From: Erinaceus europaeus
Lineage: Eukaryota > Chordata > Mammalia > Eulipotyphla > Erinaceidae
DNA length: 64,000 nucleotides
Reading direction: 5' to 3'
NCBI RefSeq assembly: GCF_950295315.1
Contig: NC_080181.1
Location: forward strand, 34,935,375-34,999,374
A program made the translations under genes and the position numbers. The notes under the pieces were generated by a model that did not search any database, was not told the DNA's origin, and was given only the letters and a program-made list of their open reading frames with translations. Shown here piece by piece: positions 35,732 to 48,109 of this stretch; position 1 is the stretch's first letter; every line of letters starts with the position of its first letter.

Positions 35732-36065
35732 CTTTTTTTTTAAGTGTCATTTTTTTATTTTATTATTTTTTGTTTGTTTTTTATTTTTTAAATATTTATT
35801 TTATTTATTTATTCCCTTTTGTTGCCCTTGTTGTTTTATTGTTGTAGTTATTATTGTTCTTGTTGTTGTTGGATAGGACCGAGAGAAATGGAGAGAGGAG
35901 GGGAAGACAGAAAGGAGGAGAGAAAGACACCTGCAGACCTGCTTCACCACCTGTGAAGCGACTCCCCTGCAGGTGGGGAGCCGGGGTTTGAACCAGGATC
36001 CTTATGCTGGTCCTTGTGCTTTTGCGCCACCTGCACTTAACCCGCTGCGCTACAGCCCGAATCCC
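35732..36065 (-). repeat. SINE family A with target duplication
   Basis: Long T-rich tail at left, head 'gctacagcccgaatccc' at right. Flanked by 'ccagaacagttctt' (about 35718-35731) and 'ccagaacaattctt' (36066-36079), so it inserted into the L1 fragment. Confidence 0.9.
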
Positions 36066-36269
36066 ACCAGAACAATTCTTATGTGTCTTCCTCAGACATC
36101 ATTTCTAGAAGTGGTACAAATTTTCAAGCTTACTTGATCTGGTTTATCTGAAAGAATATTCTACAGAGTGGAACCTTAATTAGTATAGAATTCCAAATAA
36201 ACAAGACAGCTTTCCTTGGCCATCATTTATGCCACAGTTGCCAGGTCTGTAGGTAGAGATTTCATGTAC

Positions 36270-36395
36270 CTTTTCTCTTAATAAGCATCAGTCATGGATG
36301 GTTGACAAATATCTATAGTGAATTTTAATCAATTGATCTAAATCCTTGGCTTCCTCAACTTGATGTTGGAACTCCAGTCCTGTACCGTGAAGAAT
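36270..36395 (-). pseudogene. TUBGCP5: TUBGCP5 pseudogene exon with TGA
   Basis: 126 nt, exactly 42 codons, between acceptor 'ctttcaag' and donor 'gtacat'. It reads EFQHQVEEAKDLDQLIKIH, then YRYLSTIHD-stop-CLLREK. The stop is TGA where recalled human GCP5 has Arg, the expected result of CGA to TGA at a CpG. Everything else in the exon is preserved. Confidence 0.95.
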
Positions 36396-36493
36396 CTTGA
36401 AAGAGAAAGATGAAGTTTAGTCAGTAGATATCTTTGAGAAATTGTATTTTACACACAAAAGTTTTTGCCAATATTATCTAAATTCATTCATTT

Positions 36494-36645
36494 TTTAAAA
36501 GATTTTATTTATTTATTAATGAGAAAGATAGGAGGAGAGAGAAAGAGTCAGCTATCACTCTGGTACATGTGCTGTCAGGGGATAAACTTGGGACCTCATG
36601 CATGAGAGTCCAATACTTTAACCACCTCCTAGACCACCTAAATTC
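36494..36645 (-). repeat. SINE family D
   Basis: Antisense copy with 'gacctcatgcatgagagtcc'. Confidence 0.8.
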
Positions 36646-37186
36646 ATTCTTTAATAATTACACTGAAATTTTGTAATATCACTCTTTAAAGGTGGCATCT
36701 TTATCCTAGAATGCTGGTGGTGATAATTCATTAGAATAATTTACTGTAGGGTGCATGGGCCAATATATCAGACCATAAAGAAAATGCGTAATTTTTAAAC
36801 AACATGTATACTTATGGTAAAAATAATTACAATGAATTTATCTATTCCTATATTTTACTGTTTATACATTTGTCTTTCTTTTAAAGAAGCATAAAGGTAC
36901 TTTGGTTATAAAATAGAAAACTAAGCAAAAAATTAACCTTCTACCATATATTTGCAATAATCAAGATATAAGGCTGGGCCTCTGAAGACCACCAATGCAG
37001 CCACAGAAAGTAGAGAAGACCACTGCTATACCTAGCATTTCTAAAACTTATATACTACAATGACAAGAAATGAGGTGTTTTTAGGAACAACTTTAAAACT
37101 CAAATAGATAACTATATTCCAATACTACTATTATTATAGTATCTTTAGAATGAACCACTTTAAAAAATCTATTTACTTATTTTAAT
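36646..37186. other. TUBGCP5 intron, unassigned
   Basis: AT-rich; no repeat or exon recognised. Confidence 0.5.
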
Positions 37187-37245
37187 AAAAGATAGATAAG
37201 ATAGGTATCAGAGTGCTGATCAGTTTTAACTAATGATAGTGCTGG
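37187..37245 (-). repeat. SINE family C, left half (split by a LINE)
   Basis: Antisense SINE text ending 'gatagtgctgg'. It resumes at 39495 as 'agtgctagggttcgagcct', so the LINE between them inserted into this SINE. Confidence 0.75.
37238..37245. repeat. target-site duplication of LINE copy 1, left
   Basis: 'agtgctgg'; right partner 'agtgctagg' at 39495-39503, one base different. Confidence 0.6.
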
Positions 37246-39494
37246 AACTTTCGGAAAGCAAATTGGCGTCTGTTCAGTGATCTTACCAACAAATCTATTC
37301 CTGCAATTCCAATTAACTCTATCCCCTCTGAAGATTCCTACAAGTGCTTCCACCAAGCCATCTTCAAAGCAGCTTCCCAAGCCATTCCTTGTGGGAGACG
37401 TGCTAACTATACACCTTGTCTTGATGCTGAATGCGAGCAGCTACTAAAGGAGTATGATGAGTCGGGCGACCCAGATGCGGCTGACCATCTCATTGCCTCC
37501 CTGGATGCAGCACGCCAAACCCACTGGCAACAACTCACGGAAAGTCTGAACTTAACCCACTCAAGTAGGAAGGCCTGGAAGCTTCTTCACAGACTGGGTG
37601 CCAGAAGCCAACCCCCTCCCATCTCCCATCCTCCCGTATCTCCAAACTCAGTGGCCAGTCACCTAACTCAAGTTGGACGTGCTAAGATCGACCCAGTCTG
37701 GAAAAGAGAAATTTCCCATGAGTGGTCATCCCACTTCTGTTTATCTTGTCCATCTCCAAAACTCTCTCCCTTTACACTGTCTGTACTGGAAGACGCTTTG
37801 AAGAGGGTTAAACCGGGAAAAGCTGCTGGCTATGATTACATCACCCCAGAACTCATTCTTAACCTGGGTCCCGTGGCAAAGAAGTGGCTCGCTTCATTCC
37901 TGTCCCACATCTTGGAATCTGAGTCTATGCCCAAAGTTTGGTGTCGTGCGAAGATTATAGCGGTTTTGAAACCAAAGAAAGACCCAACACTGGCTGCCAG
38001 CTATAGACCAATTTCTCTCCTCTCCATGTGTTACAAACTCCTTGAGAGGCTGCTTCTGTCATGTATTTCTCATCTTACAGAGAAATTCCTATCACCCGCC
38101 CAACCTAGTTTCCGCCCAGGAAGATCTACCTGCAAACAAGCCCTGGCCCTCTCAACTTACATTGAAAATGGATTCCAGAAGAATTTAAAGACGGGTGCTG
38201 TCTTTGTTGATCTCACAGCAGCCTATGACACAGTTTGGCACTGTGGTCTCCTAGTCAAGATCTCAAGATGCCTGCCTCCATGGGTGGCCAACACTATATC
38301 GTTTCTTCTCCAAAACAGAAGATTCCGGGTGCATCTGGGTGACAAGTCTAGCAGATGGAGACTTGTCTCAAGTGGCCTCCCCCAGGGCTCTGTTCTGGCT
38401 CCTATGCTCTTTAATATTTACATCAATGACCTCCCAGAAACTTCTTCAAGGAAGTTCATCTACGCCGATGACATCTGCTGTGCAACTCAGGCATCAAAGT
38501 TCGACATCCTCGAGGAAACACTCACGAAAGACATGTCTCTGACATCTGATTACTGTAAAAAATGGTGACTAATCCCTAGAACTGCAAAAACAGAATCATC
38601 GGTTTTCCATCTACACCATGCTTCGGCCTCGCATGAGCTTAATGTGCAGCTTGGCGATACGAGAATCCAGCATGAAGCCCAGCCAGTCTATCTTGGCGTT
38701 ACTCTCGATCACACCCTGTCATTTCAAGAATATCTCATAAAAACTGCAGCAAAGGTGGGCGCGAGGAATAACATCATTGCAAGACTGGCCAGTTCCTCAT
38801 GGGGCGCGAGCGCTTCCTCGCTACGATCATCATCTCTGGCATTATGCTATTCCACTGCAGAATACTGTGCCCCAGTATGGTTCCGTAGCCCCCATGTCCA
38901 TTTGGTCGATTCCAAATTATATTCCTCCATGAGGATAATTTCTGTAACCATCTGTTTCACTCCAGTTCCATGGCTGCCAGTTCTTAGCAACATTGCCCCG
39001 CCAGATATTCATTGGGATGCGGCATCATCTAAGTTCATTTCCCATGTCTACGCTCGACCGGACCGGACCTGCCAATATACGCAGATATCTTCGCCCACCC
39101 TGTCCAATGCTTGACGTCTCGTCACCCAATCTGGTCCCCTACGCCTACACTGAACTTCTCTGTTCCAGACTCTTGGAAACAGAGTTGGCAGTCAGCTGAG
39201 GTAAAGAACACCTCATCACAGACCTCTGCAAGAGTCAACCCAGCTTTGACCTAGCACGTTATGATTGGGCCCTCCTCAATTGCTATTGAACAGGCCATGG
39301 CCGGTGCGCTGCTATGTTCCATCGCTGGGGAGCCAGAGACGACCCGAACTGCCCCTGCAGCTACAGACAGACTATGATCCACATAGTCAACGACTGCCAC
39401 CTCTCCAGATTCAAAGGAGGTCTCGAAACTTTACATCAGGCTCAACCTGATGCTGTTGACTGGCTACGGAAGAAGGGCAAACACTAGAAGAAGA
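37246..39494 (+). mobile_element. non-L1 LINE (Jockey/CR1-like), copy 1
   Basis: 2.25 kb, 5'-truncated, between short duplications of host SINE sequence. One frame is open from 37246 to 38565 (440 codons): a linker ('NFRKANWRLFSDLTNK'), then reverse transcriptase with 'KPGKAAGYDYITPELI', 'AASYRPISLLSMCYKLLE', 'DLTAAYDTVWH', 'SGLPQGSVLAPMLFNIY' and catalytic YADD at 38461-38472. A TGA at 38566 (CGA in copy 2), a 10-bp deletion near 39030 and further stops kill the rest. The element ends at its stop codon TAG (39484-39486) plus AAGAAG repeats. The RT motifs differ clearly from L1 (FADD) elsewhere in the window. The exact clade is not resolved. Confidence 0.9.
39330..39486 (+). pseudogene. LINE copy 1 C-terminal Cys/His motif and natural stop
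   Basis: Reads 'NCPCSYRQTMIHIVNDCH', a C-x-C...H...C arrangement, then 'DWLRKKGKH' and TAG. Copy 2 lacks one base in this last stretch, so the stop in copy 1 is taken as ancestral. Confidence 0.75.
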
Positions 39495-39585
39495 AGTGCT
39501 AGGGTTCGAGCCTGGGACTTCAAGACCCACAGACATGAAAGGTTTTTGAATAAACAGTATGCTGTCATCTCTCTGTCAAGCCTGG
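39495..39585 (-). repeat. SINE family C, right half
   Basis: Continuation of the split SINE, with 'gttcgagcctgggacttc' and 'aacagtatgctgtcatctc'. Confidence 0.75.
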
Positions 39586-39672
39586 AACTGTCAACATATG
39601 AGTAGCTTCTCAGGATGTCTCTCTGTCTCTCTGTCTACATGTACTCCAACATGAAGCTGTTCTCAGTCTACC

Positions 39673-42600
39673 TGAATAAAATTGAAAAGCTTCTGCAAAG
39701 CCAAAGGAACTATCAAACAAAGAGACCCCTCACAGAATGGGAGAAGATCTTCACATGCCATACATCAGACAAGAGACTAATCACCAAAATACACAAAGAG
39801 TTCAGCAAACTTAGCACCAAAAAAAGCAAATGACCACACCCAAAAAATGGGCAGAGGATATGAACATTCACTTCAGAGGAGATCTAAAAGGCTAACAAAC
39901 ATATGAAAAATTGTTCCAGGTCGTTGATTGTCAGAGAAATGCAAATAAAGACAACACTGAGATACCACCTCACCCCTGTGAGAATGGCATTCATCAAAAA
40001 GAACAGCAGCAACAAATGCTGGAGAGGCTGTGGGGACAGAGGAACCCATCTGCACTGCTCGTGGGAATGTAAGCTGGTCCAGCCTCTGTAGAGAGCAGTC
40101 TGGAGAACTCTCACAAGTCTAGACAGTTATTCCTCTCCTGGGGATATACTCCAAGGATTACATAATGCCCAACCAGAAAGATATGTGTACACCTGTGTTC
40201 ATAGCAGCACAACTTATAATAGCTAAAACCTGGAAGCAACCCAGGTGCCCCACATCAGATGAGTAGTTGAGAAAGTTGTGGTATATATACACAATGGAAT
40301 AATACGCAGATATTAAGAATAATGAACCCACCTTCTCTGACCCATCTTGGATGGAGCTAGAAGGAATTATGTTAAGTAATCTAAGTCAGAAAGATAAAGA
40401 TGAGTATGAGATGATCCCACTCATAAACAGTTGAGAAAGAATAACAGAAAGGAAACACAAAGCAGGATCTGACTAAATTTGTAGTAGGGTACCAAAGTAA
40501 AAACCCTGGGTGGAGGGTGAGGGTGGATGTTCAGCTTCATGGGGGGGGCAGGTGGGATGGGATGGTGTTAATGTACACTCCTATTAATATTTAGTCATAT
40601 AAATCACTATTTAAGTAAAATAAGAGGGGAAAAACTGATCAATGTCTCAAACTTTTTGAAGCACAGACTGAGTCTTTTTTTATACATAGGCTGAGTCTTT
40701 GATATATTGAATCTCTTAAAAGCTTAGTCCAGGGAGAACAAAAGCAAATAGTGGCATAGGTATATGCAAATAATGTCAAAGGACATAAAATATGGTGATG
40801 GTGTGTATGATACAGCAAATCCTAACAAAGGCATGTTTCAAAGTTAACCCAACTGCCAAACAATATGATTATTGAAATAGCTATCTATTGTCTTCTTAAA
40901 CCCTAAGACAACAGGAATCTCCTGCTTCCTCTATTGAGCCTATGTATCTCCAATCCTGGAATCTCTGGGGTGGGGCTCACTTCCCTGCTAGCTTCTTTCA
41001 AGTCATACCAAATGATATTACATTCGCCAATTCCAACCTAATCAATGCAACGAGTACCATCTCAGCATGCTTAACCTCAGACTATGTACAGAGACGTCAG
41101 GCATGGAATGCCAACCTTTCACCCTCACCACTCTGGTGAGACTTTTCCTTTCATGGCATTCTCTAATTCCATTTCAGGAGGTTCACTTCTGACAAAGTCC
41201 AAACCTAGATATAGGCCAGGTCCTGTTAGAACATATGTTCACATGTATCCATAAATTAGGGCAAAATATATACTTGAAAGCAAAAAGACAGAATAGTCTT
41301 TAGTGAATCAGTACCAAGTTCATAATGAAATAGAATCCACTTAGGCTTAGATACCCTCCTCACCTACCTCCTATTACAGTTCTCTCACTTACTCCAAAAC
41401 TAATCTTATCAAAGAAAGGACTTTCAAAAGCTGAATAAGGGCAAGAGACTGGCATATTTTAACAATCACTCTTTAGTAACTATCAGGCCATTCCAACAAC
41501 TGGGGCCTTAACTAAGGAATCCTGAGATTTCCAAACAGACTTGATGGGCCTAGAACTCGAAAAAATCCCTCTCTCCATTGTTACTGGTCATCTCTATCAG
41601 TAACAACAAAATAGACCCCTTTGTGGGCCCCCTATAGGACCTTACCCTCAACTTGGATCAACAATGGTAGAGAATCCATCCCTTCGGAGGATGGACAACA
41701 TTCTCTATACTATACCTGAGCAAGATGGGTTGATATTGGAGCAGCATGGAATGTTCCTACTTATGACCACAGAATGTGAGCTCAGATCTAGAGGGATACA
41801 GAGTTCACACAGGTGCCTAAGCTAGTTACGGGCCCCAGATCACATCAGATCGATGGGGTTTACAGTCAACAATATTTATACCCCTTTCCCATATTAGGGA
41901 GCTACTCTCTTCCCTGATCCAGCTTCCTGGCCCTTTTCCCAGAGCCAAGACATCATCTCCCCAGACAATAACTTGGATCCATCTGCATATCAGATTTCAG
42001 GCTCAGGAAAAAACAAACAAGCAAACAAAAACACCCTTAGAAATATAACTAAAATATGCCTACTAGCTATCAACAAAATGGAAACCCCCCCAACACTTCA
42101 CCTGCACTTTTCCAGCCTTTAGGTGCATGAGTGGTCAACAATTTGTTTGGCTTTGTATGTTAACTCATTTCAGCAACCAGGTTCCAGATACTAGCAGGAT
42201 GCAACCAGACTTCCCCAGACAGACAACCCCACCAATGTGCCTTGGAGCTATGCTTGCCCAGAGCCCTGCCCCACTAGGGAAAGAGAGAGACAGGTTGGGA
42301 GTATGGATCAACCTGTCAACACCCATGTTCAGTGGGGAAGCAATTAGAGAAGTCAGACCTTCCACCTTCTGCATCCCACAATGATCTTGGGTCCATACTC
42401 CCAGAGGGGTAAAGAATAGGAAAGCTTGAGAGTTGGGCTGTAGCACATCAGCTTAAGCGCAGATGGCGCAAAGCGTAAGTACCGGCGTAAGGATCCAGGT
42501 TCGAGCCCTGGCTCCCCACCTGCAGGGGAGTCGCTTCACAAGTGGTGAAGTAGGTCTGCAGGTGTCTTTCTCTCCCACTCTGTCTTCCCCTCCTCTCTCC

Positions 42601-42835
42601 ATTTCTCTCTGTCTTATCCAACAATGATGACAACAATAATAACTACAACAATAAAATAACAAGGGCAACAAAAGGGAATAAAATAAATATTTAAAAAAAG
42701 GAATTGGAAAGCTATCAGGGGAGGGGATGGGATATGGAGGTCTGGTAGTGGGAACTGTGTGAAGTTGTACCCCTCTTATCTTATGGTTTTGTGAATTTTT
42801 CCTACTTATAAATAAAAAATTTAAAATAAAAAAAG
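39673..42835 (+). mobile_element. 5'-truncated L1 with long 3' UTR
   Basis: Starts inside ORF2 ('aataaaattgaaaagcttc'), has the C-terminal domain to about 40440 with stops, then a 3' UTR of about 2.1 kb excluding the nested SINE, and an A-rich tail ending about 42835. Flanks 'gaagctgttctcag' (39650) and 'gaaactgttttcacag' (42835) may be a diverged target duplication. Confidence 0.85.
42427..42700 (+). repeat. SINE family A nested in L1
   Basis: Flanked by 'gaataggaaagct' (42414-42426) and 'gaattggaaagct' (42701-42713). It interrupts the L1 3' UTR text and is younger than that L1. Confidence 0.92.
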
Positions 42836-43415
42836 AAACTGTTTTCACAGCACTTCCTGACCTCTAGAAGTATAAGAAATAAATTTCTGCCATTAAACAA
42901 AAAAAGTGAAAGACCTGGAAAAAGCAAAAACAAACAAAAATCCAAACCTATTATGCTGTCTCTCTAGGCTGCATAACCATTTACCATTCTTAAGATAAAC
43001 AAGAAAAGCAGGCATTATCTTTTTTATTTTTAAGAAAAAAGTATTTAAACTGACTACATTTTTCTCTTTGCTCCCATACTACCAAATAGATTCTAGGTGT
43101 CACTAAAAGCTAGTCATTTTCCTGGGATTGCTCTGTCCTTGGGCTAATGGACATTAAAGGACTACATAGCAAGTGTAAAGAGGAATTACTGAAGGAGTTC
43201 TGGGTGCACTTGGTCCAAAGATTGCTGGATGGAGGGATGACAGTCTCTCTGGACATACATGCATGACCAAAGAACATTTCAACCCCCCTGCCATGTCATG
43301 ATATGATTAAATTTCTAATATGTGTTTACATTCACAGATGATAATTTGTGGGCTCAGCTGTATTTACACATATATCACAAGTAACATATTGTCATTGAGG
43401 CCAATGGACACTAAC
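42836..43415. other. TUBGCP5 intron, unassigned
   Basis: No repeat or exon is recognised between the L1 tail and the next exon. Confidence 0.5.
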
Positions 43416-43593
43416 CCTGGTCACGATGTAGTTGTGTAAACTGTTAACAAAGTGTATGAGTTTCACTCTTAACAGAAACATACGATGGATCTGCTGCTTT
43501 ACTGGCTCCTTTTGTGTTCCAAAGTCAGTGGTTTGTCTTGTTCAGATGCAAGTCCTTCTTTAAATTGTTGCTTTTCAGCAGTACTAGCTAGTT
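43416..43593 (-). pseudogene. TUBGCP5: TUBGCP5 pseudogene exon, 1-bp frameshift
   Basis: 178 nt between acceptor 'atcttttacag' and donor 'gttagt'. The first part reads LASTAEKQQFKEGLASEQD. After a one-base loss near 43530 the other frame continues as FGTQKEPVKQQ, IHRMFLLRVKLIHFVNSL and HNYIVTR. By recalled human sequence the intact exon would be 179 nt. Uncorrected, the frame stops at TAA soon after the deletion. Confidence 0.94.
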
Positions 43594-43814
43594 CTGTAAA
43601 AGATTAAAAAAACAGAGCAGGTAAGAATAGCACCTTCTAAAATCCCAACCACACTATCACAGGCTGGAACTCTAAGGGTGTGTGGGCACTACCCTCAGAA
43701 AGGAGACTCTGCTGAAGGAATCCCACCTTTAGTCTCTGGAAGGTGAAGCAGTGAAAAGTTCCCATATCACCTTGATTACCACTGTCACAAAGTTCTGTGG
43801 GCTTGTCATTTAAA

Positions 43815-44440
43815 AAAAAATTGACTCTCTGCCCTGATCCAGCTTTTTGGTCCTATTCCCAACTCTGACACAATCCTCCCAGACAACACTTACAGCCCAC
43901 CTGCATGCTATCAGGCTCAGGCAAAATTTAGTAAAGTCATGGGCCACTTGGATTGTACCTAACATAGATTTCCTAGCTTCTTCCAATATGAAGGCTCCAA
44001 ACCTCACCTGCCATCTTCTTACCCTTAGGTTCCTGATTATTTAAAAAATTGTTCTGCTTTTTTAATGCTTTTTTCAGCCACCAGGTTGCAGAAGCTACCA
44101 CGATGCCAACCTGATTTCCCTGGGCATAATCTCATCAACGTGTCCTGGAAATGCATCTCCCCAGAACCTTGCCCCACTACAGAAAGACAGAAACAAGCTA
44201 GGGGTATGGATTGACCTGTCAACACCCATGTCCAGCAGAGAAGTAGTTATAGAAGCCAGACCTCCTACCTTCTGCACCCCCAAAATATCTCTGTTCCATA
44301 CTCTTAGAGGGATTAAGAATAGGGAAATTTCCAATGGAGGGGATGGTATACAAAATTCTGATGGTGGGCATTGTACCCCTCTTATGCCACAATCTTGTTT
44401 ATTATTATTAACTCACTAATAAAAATTATTTTTAAAAGTC
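43815..44440 (+). mobile_element. L1 3' UTR fragment
   Basis: Sense, from 'ctctctgccctgatccagc' to an A-rich end after 'ctcactaataaaaatta'. More diverged than the copy at 39673. Confidence 0.8.
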
Positions 44441-44556
44441 TTTGAATAACCTAAGAATATTTATTATGGCTAAATTCCCAATTAAGTCACTGTATTTCAG
44501 AATGATTATGGTATGACTTCTGGGTAGCTCATTCAGAGAAGTTAATTGTGAGGTTT

Positions 44557-44570
44557 AAGAAATAGTTGCT
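44557..44570. repeat. target-site duplication of SINE, left
   Basis: 'aagaaatagttgct', repeated exactly at 44868-44881. Confidence 0.95.
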
Positions 44571-44867
44571 GGGAGTCGGGCTGTAGCGCAGCAGGTTAAG
44601 CGCAGGTGGCGCAAAGCACAAGGACCGGCATAAGGATCCCGGTTCGAACCCCGGCTCCCAACCTGCAGGGGAGTCACTTCACAGGCGGTGAAGCAGGTCT
44701 GCAGGTGTCTATCTTTCTCTCCTCCTCTCTGTCTTCCCCTCCTCTCTCCATTTCTCCCTATCCAACAACGACAACAACAATAACTACGACAATAAAAAAA
44801 AAAACAAGGGCAACAAAAGGGAATAAATAAATAAAATAAACATTTAAAAAAAAGAGTAAAAAAAAGA
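44571..44867 (+). repeat. SINE family A, best-preserved copy
   Basis: Perfect 14-bp target duplication on both sides, near-consensus head 'gggagtcgggctgtagcgc', and RNA polymerase III B-box 'ggttcgaaccc' at 44641-44651. Likely one of the youngest insertions here. Confidence 0.95.
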
Positions 44868-44881
44868 AAGAAATAGTTGCT

Positions 44882-45225
44882 GTAAGAAAGTTGTGGCATA
44901 TAAACAAAATGGTACACTACACAGCTATAAAAAATGATGGATTCTTCTACTTTGCTTCATCCTGATGGAACTTGAAGGGATCATGTTGAGTGAGATGCAG
45001 AACAAGGGCAAATACTGGCTGATCTCAGCCAAAGATGGAAACTAAGAAAAAAGAGCAGGGGAGGAAGAGGACATTGGGCCAGTGGTGGATGAAGAAATAT
45101 TTGGATGGTTGATAGGAGTGGTGTACAAATACTAGATACTAATCCTGAGGAGATGAGAAGCTGTGCCTATGTCCTGTAAGTCATTATTTTACCAACACAA
45201 TTATCAGAAAAAGAAAACAAAACAA
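44882..45225 (+). mobile_element. older L1 ORF2/3' fragment
   Basis: 'aagttgtggcatataaac' and 'ggaacttgaagggatcatg' match the L1 ORF2 C terminus but diverge strongly from the other copies. It runs to an A-rich end near 45225. Confidence 0.7.
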
Positions 45226-45314
45226 AACAAAAACAAAACTGCTGTAAGGCAATGCATACTTTTGAAAAAAGGTTAAAATTAAATGATAAATTACCTGTTG
45301 AAAACACACCTTAC

Positions 45315-45355
45315 CACCAAATAGCAACATCAAGACTGTATTTTGCCCACTTTAT
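45315..45355 (-). pseudogene. TUBGCP5: TUBGCP5 pseudogene mini-exon, 2-bp deletion
   Basis: 41 nt between acceptor 'cttactacag' and donor 'gtaaggt'. It reads IKWAKYSLDV, then shifts frame; recalled human sequence continues LLFG. The intact exon would be 43 nt, so two bases are lost. The last G joins to the first two bases of the exon at 43593 to give Glu, confirming the phase. Confidence 0.9.
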
Positions 45356-45750
45356 CTGTAGTAAGAGAAGGAACACTTTATTATAAAATTTTTAATATTC
45401 TGAACTTATAACGATGTGTGGCCATGGAACCTATGAAAATAAAAGCACAAAACCAGGATAAAAGTATCCTACAACTTGTATGCTTTAATTTTAATGAATT
45501 TTTCCCCTGCTAGGGAGTTAGTTTAAACTTGGGAGATAAAGTGAAGGACTTGTATACCTGAGGCATTGGCTTTGATCCCAGGAATTATATCTGCAAGAGC
45601 AGTGTTCTGATATTTCTCTAATTACAAAAAGTATTTTCATAGCACATAACTTGTAGCTAAGTGTGAGGTCATCTAAGATATGAACAGGAAGTTTTTTCTT
45701 AGCTGTGTCAACATTTTCAAAAGATATAGACAGTCTAGATAAGTAAAGCT
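45356..45750. other. TUBGCP5 intron, unassigned
   Basis: The exon expected next upstream (human residues around ILDGLTLSYKVPWPVD) is not visible here or further right, up to 50472. Confidence 0.5.
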
Positions 45751-47560
45751 TATTTTTAGTTTATTAAGGTATCCTGCTCATATACAATGTTCTTTGAAAA
45801 ATTGTATTTATTAATGCAACCAATGCCACCATGCTATATGTTATGTTGTTATTGACCTTTGCTTCGGATTATATAGAGATGGCAAGCCTGAGATGTCATC
45901 TTTCCACCTCCAATAACCTGGTGAGATCTTCCTAACACATGAGATTGCCCAGTTCCAGTTCAGATGTCACACTCTCCATCAAAGTTACAGATCCTAGATA
46001 GAGGCTAGGGCCTAGAGGACTGGGTACATGTATACATATATACATAAACTAGGGGCAACTATATACATCAGAGTAAAAGTGCTTAATAGTTCACTGGGAT
46101 TAGGCTGAGACATACTAAATTTGGCAATCTAGTAGAAAGGCCTAAAGTAGGCACCATAAATTGTCTACTCACACATTTATTACTTAGATATACATACCCT
46201 CTTCTCCTACCCCACTGCTTCACATTCCTCCGTCACTCTATTTACTCAACTACACAAAAGAATAAGTAAAATACATCTCTTAATCTCTTCTGACAGCATA
46301 GCATTATTATCACCCCTTGATCTTTAGAAGATACACTATATATATAATTTGGCCAAGAGCTATATTGGCAAAAATTTTATATCAACTAAAAAACAATTAT
46401 TGTCCCTATGACTACCTTCATTAGAACTATCAAACAAGTAAATGCAGTAAAACTTGAGGCCCCACTAAAATCCTACATGTGTTTCCTCTCAAACTTGAGG
46501 CCAGACCATATAGACCAATTTGGATACAAGTGAAAATGCTTAATAGCTGGGAGAAAATCCAAGCTTGTCAGATAAAGGGACTTACAAAAGCTGAAAAGGG
46601 CAAGAAACTGGCTCACTTAATGGTGGCCTCTTTGGTCAGTACTAGGCTACCCCATCACTTGGTGCCCAAGTCAGGGAGTCCTAGGATCCCTTCATAGATA
46701 TGATGGGCCTAGACCTCTAATAGACTCTTCTTTCCACCATCACTGGTCACTTCCATCAGGAACATTACCATAAACCCTCCTGTGGCCCTCTCTAGGACCC
46801 TGAACTCACTATAAAATAGCAATAGTAAGGCTGCCCCACCTTGCTGTATCATACTACTCTGCCACTTGAGGAACACTGGTCCTAAGTGAGTGCAGCCTAG
46901 AATACTCCCAGCTGTGAAGCTGTGATCACTGACTGTAAAAGCTCAGATTGACAAGGACACAGAGGTAATAAAGGCTCCTGTGTTAAGTATGAATATACAT
47001 GGGCCCTGGGTCAGATTGATGGGGTAAACAGTTAATTGTATTTATATATGTTCTTCAAGTTTGGAAGCTACTCCCTGCCCTAAACCAGCTTTCTAGTTCT
47101 AGTCTCAACTCTTAACTATATCTTCCCAGACAATATTTTCAGTCCACCTCTATGTTGCTCAGGCAAAAGTCACTAAAGTCATGGGCCCGTAGGAACTTAC
47201 CTAAAACAGACTTCCTAGATTCTTATCACTCTAAAATTCCCATTTTCATCTACTCTATTCCTACTTTTTGGTTTCTATTTATTGAACACTTTGTCCTGTG
47301 TCATAGCTTATTGCCTTTCAGACACAAAGGTACAGATGCTACTGAACTCCATGGGCAGAAGGTCTCACCAGTGTTCTAGAACCTTACCTCTCTAAAACCT
47401 TACCCCACTAGGGAAAAACAGAAACAGGCTGGGGGTACGGATCAACCTGCCAATACTCATGTCTGGCAGACAAGCAATCACAGAAGCCAAAACTCCTATC
47501 TTCTGCAACCCCAAAAGAATTTTGGTCCATAATCCCAGAGGGGGGGAAATGATAGGGGAA
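45751..47560 (+). mobile_element. diverged L1 3' UTR
   Basis: Sense 3' UTR text with many changes ('ttgaccttgg', 'gggtcagattgatggggta', 'cagctttctagttctagtc'), older than the copy at 39673. Confidence 0.7.
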
Positions 47561-47569
47561 TATGGTTAG

Positions 47570-48040
47570 AAAGCTCTGAAAATCTATTCTATCAGGATCC
47601 TGAGAGAGAAAAGGAAAAAAGAAAAGATATTCAGAAGTTGTAATAGGTGTAGGTGTGACTAGAAAGAAAGAGAAGGCAGGACCATAGGGGAAAAAAAAAT
47701 CTGTATCTGGATAGAATGGCAGATATTTGTAGAAACAGGGTGGGGATAGATAGCATAATGGTTATGTAAATAGACTCTCATGCCTGAGCCTCTGAAGTCC
47801 CAGGTTCAATCCCCTGCTCCACACCATAAGCCAGAGCTGAGCAGTGCTCTGGTAAAAAAAAAGAAAAGAAAAAAAAAAGCTTACAAAAAGATAGTTATAG
47901 AAATAATAGTCAACATATATCTGTGACCTTGGGAGAACCACTATAGTTTCCAGTGCAGGGAAAAGTCTGATGGTGGGAACAGTGTGGAATTGTATACCTG
48001 TTATTTTGTAATTTTGTAAAGTAATAGTAAAAAAATAGAA
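47570..48040 (+). mobile_element. older L1 3' UTR end, with SINE insert
   Basis: The same 3' UTR type as 24741-25092, interrupted by a family C SINE at 47733-47880. Confidence 0.65.
47733..47880 (+). repeat. SINE family C
   Basis: Sense copy: 'gatagcataatggttatg', 'ggttcaatcccctgctcc', ending 'gcagtgctctggt' and poly(A). Confidence 0.85.
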
Positions 48041-48109
48041 GAAAATAATAGTGCCTGCTATTTCACTATAGGAAAATACTCAAAATATTTGTAAAATAAA
48101 TAGCTACTG

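Noticed and set aside
37651..38568. 305-codon open frame as a host gene
   Set aside because: It is the reverse transcriptase of the non-L1 LINE, and its frame is open far upstream of any ATG.
44571..44660. tRNA gene
   Set aside because: A- and B-box-like sequences are present, but the sequence is the head of a SINE and does not fold as a full cloverleaf.
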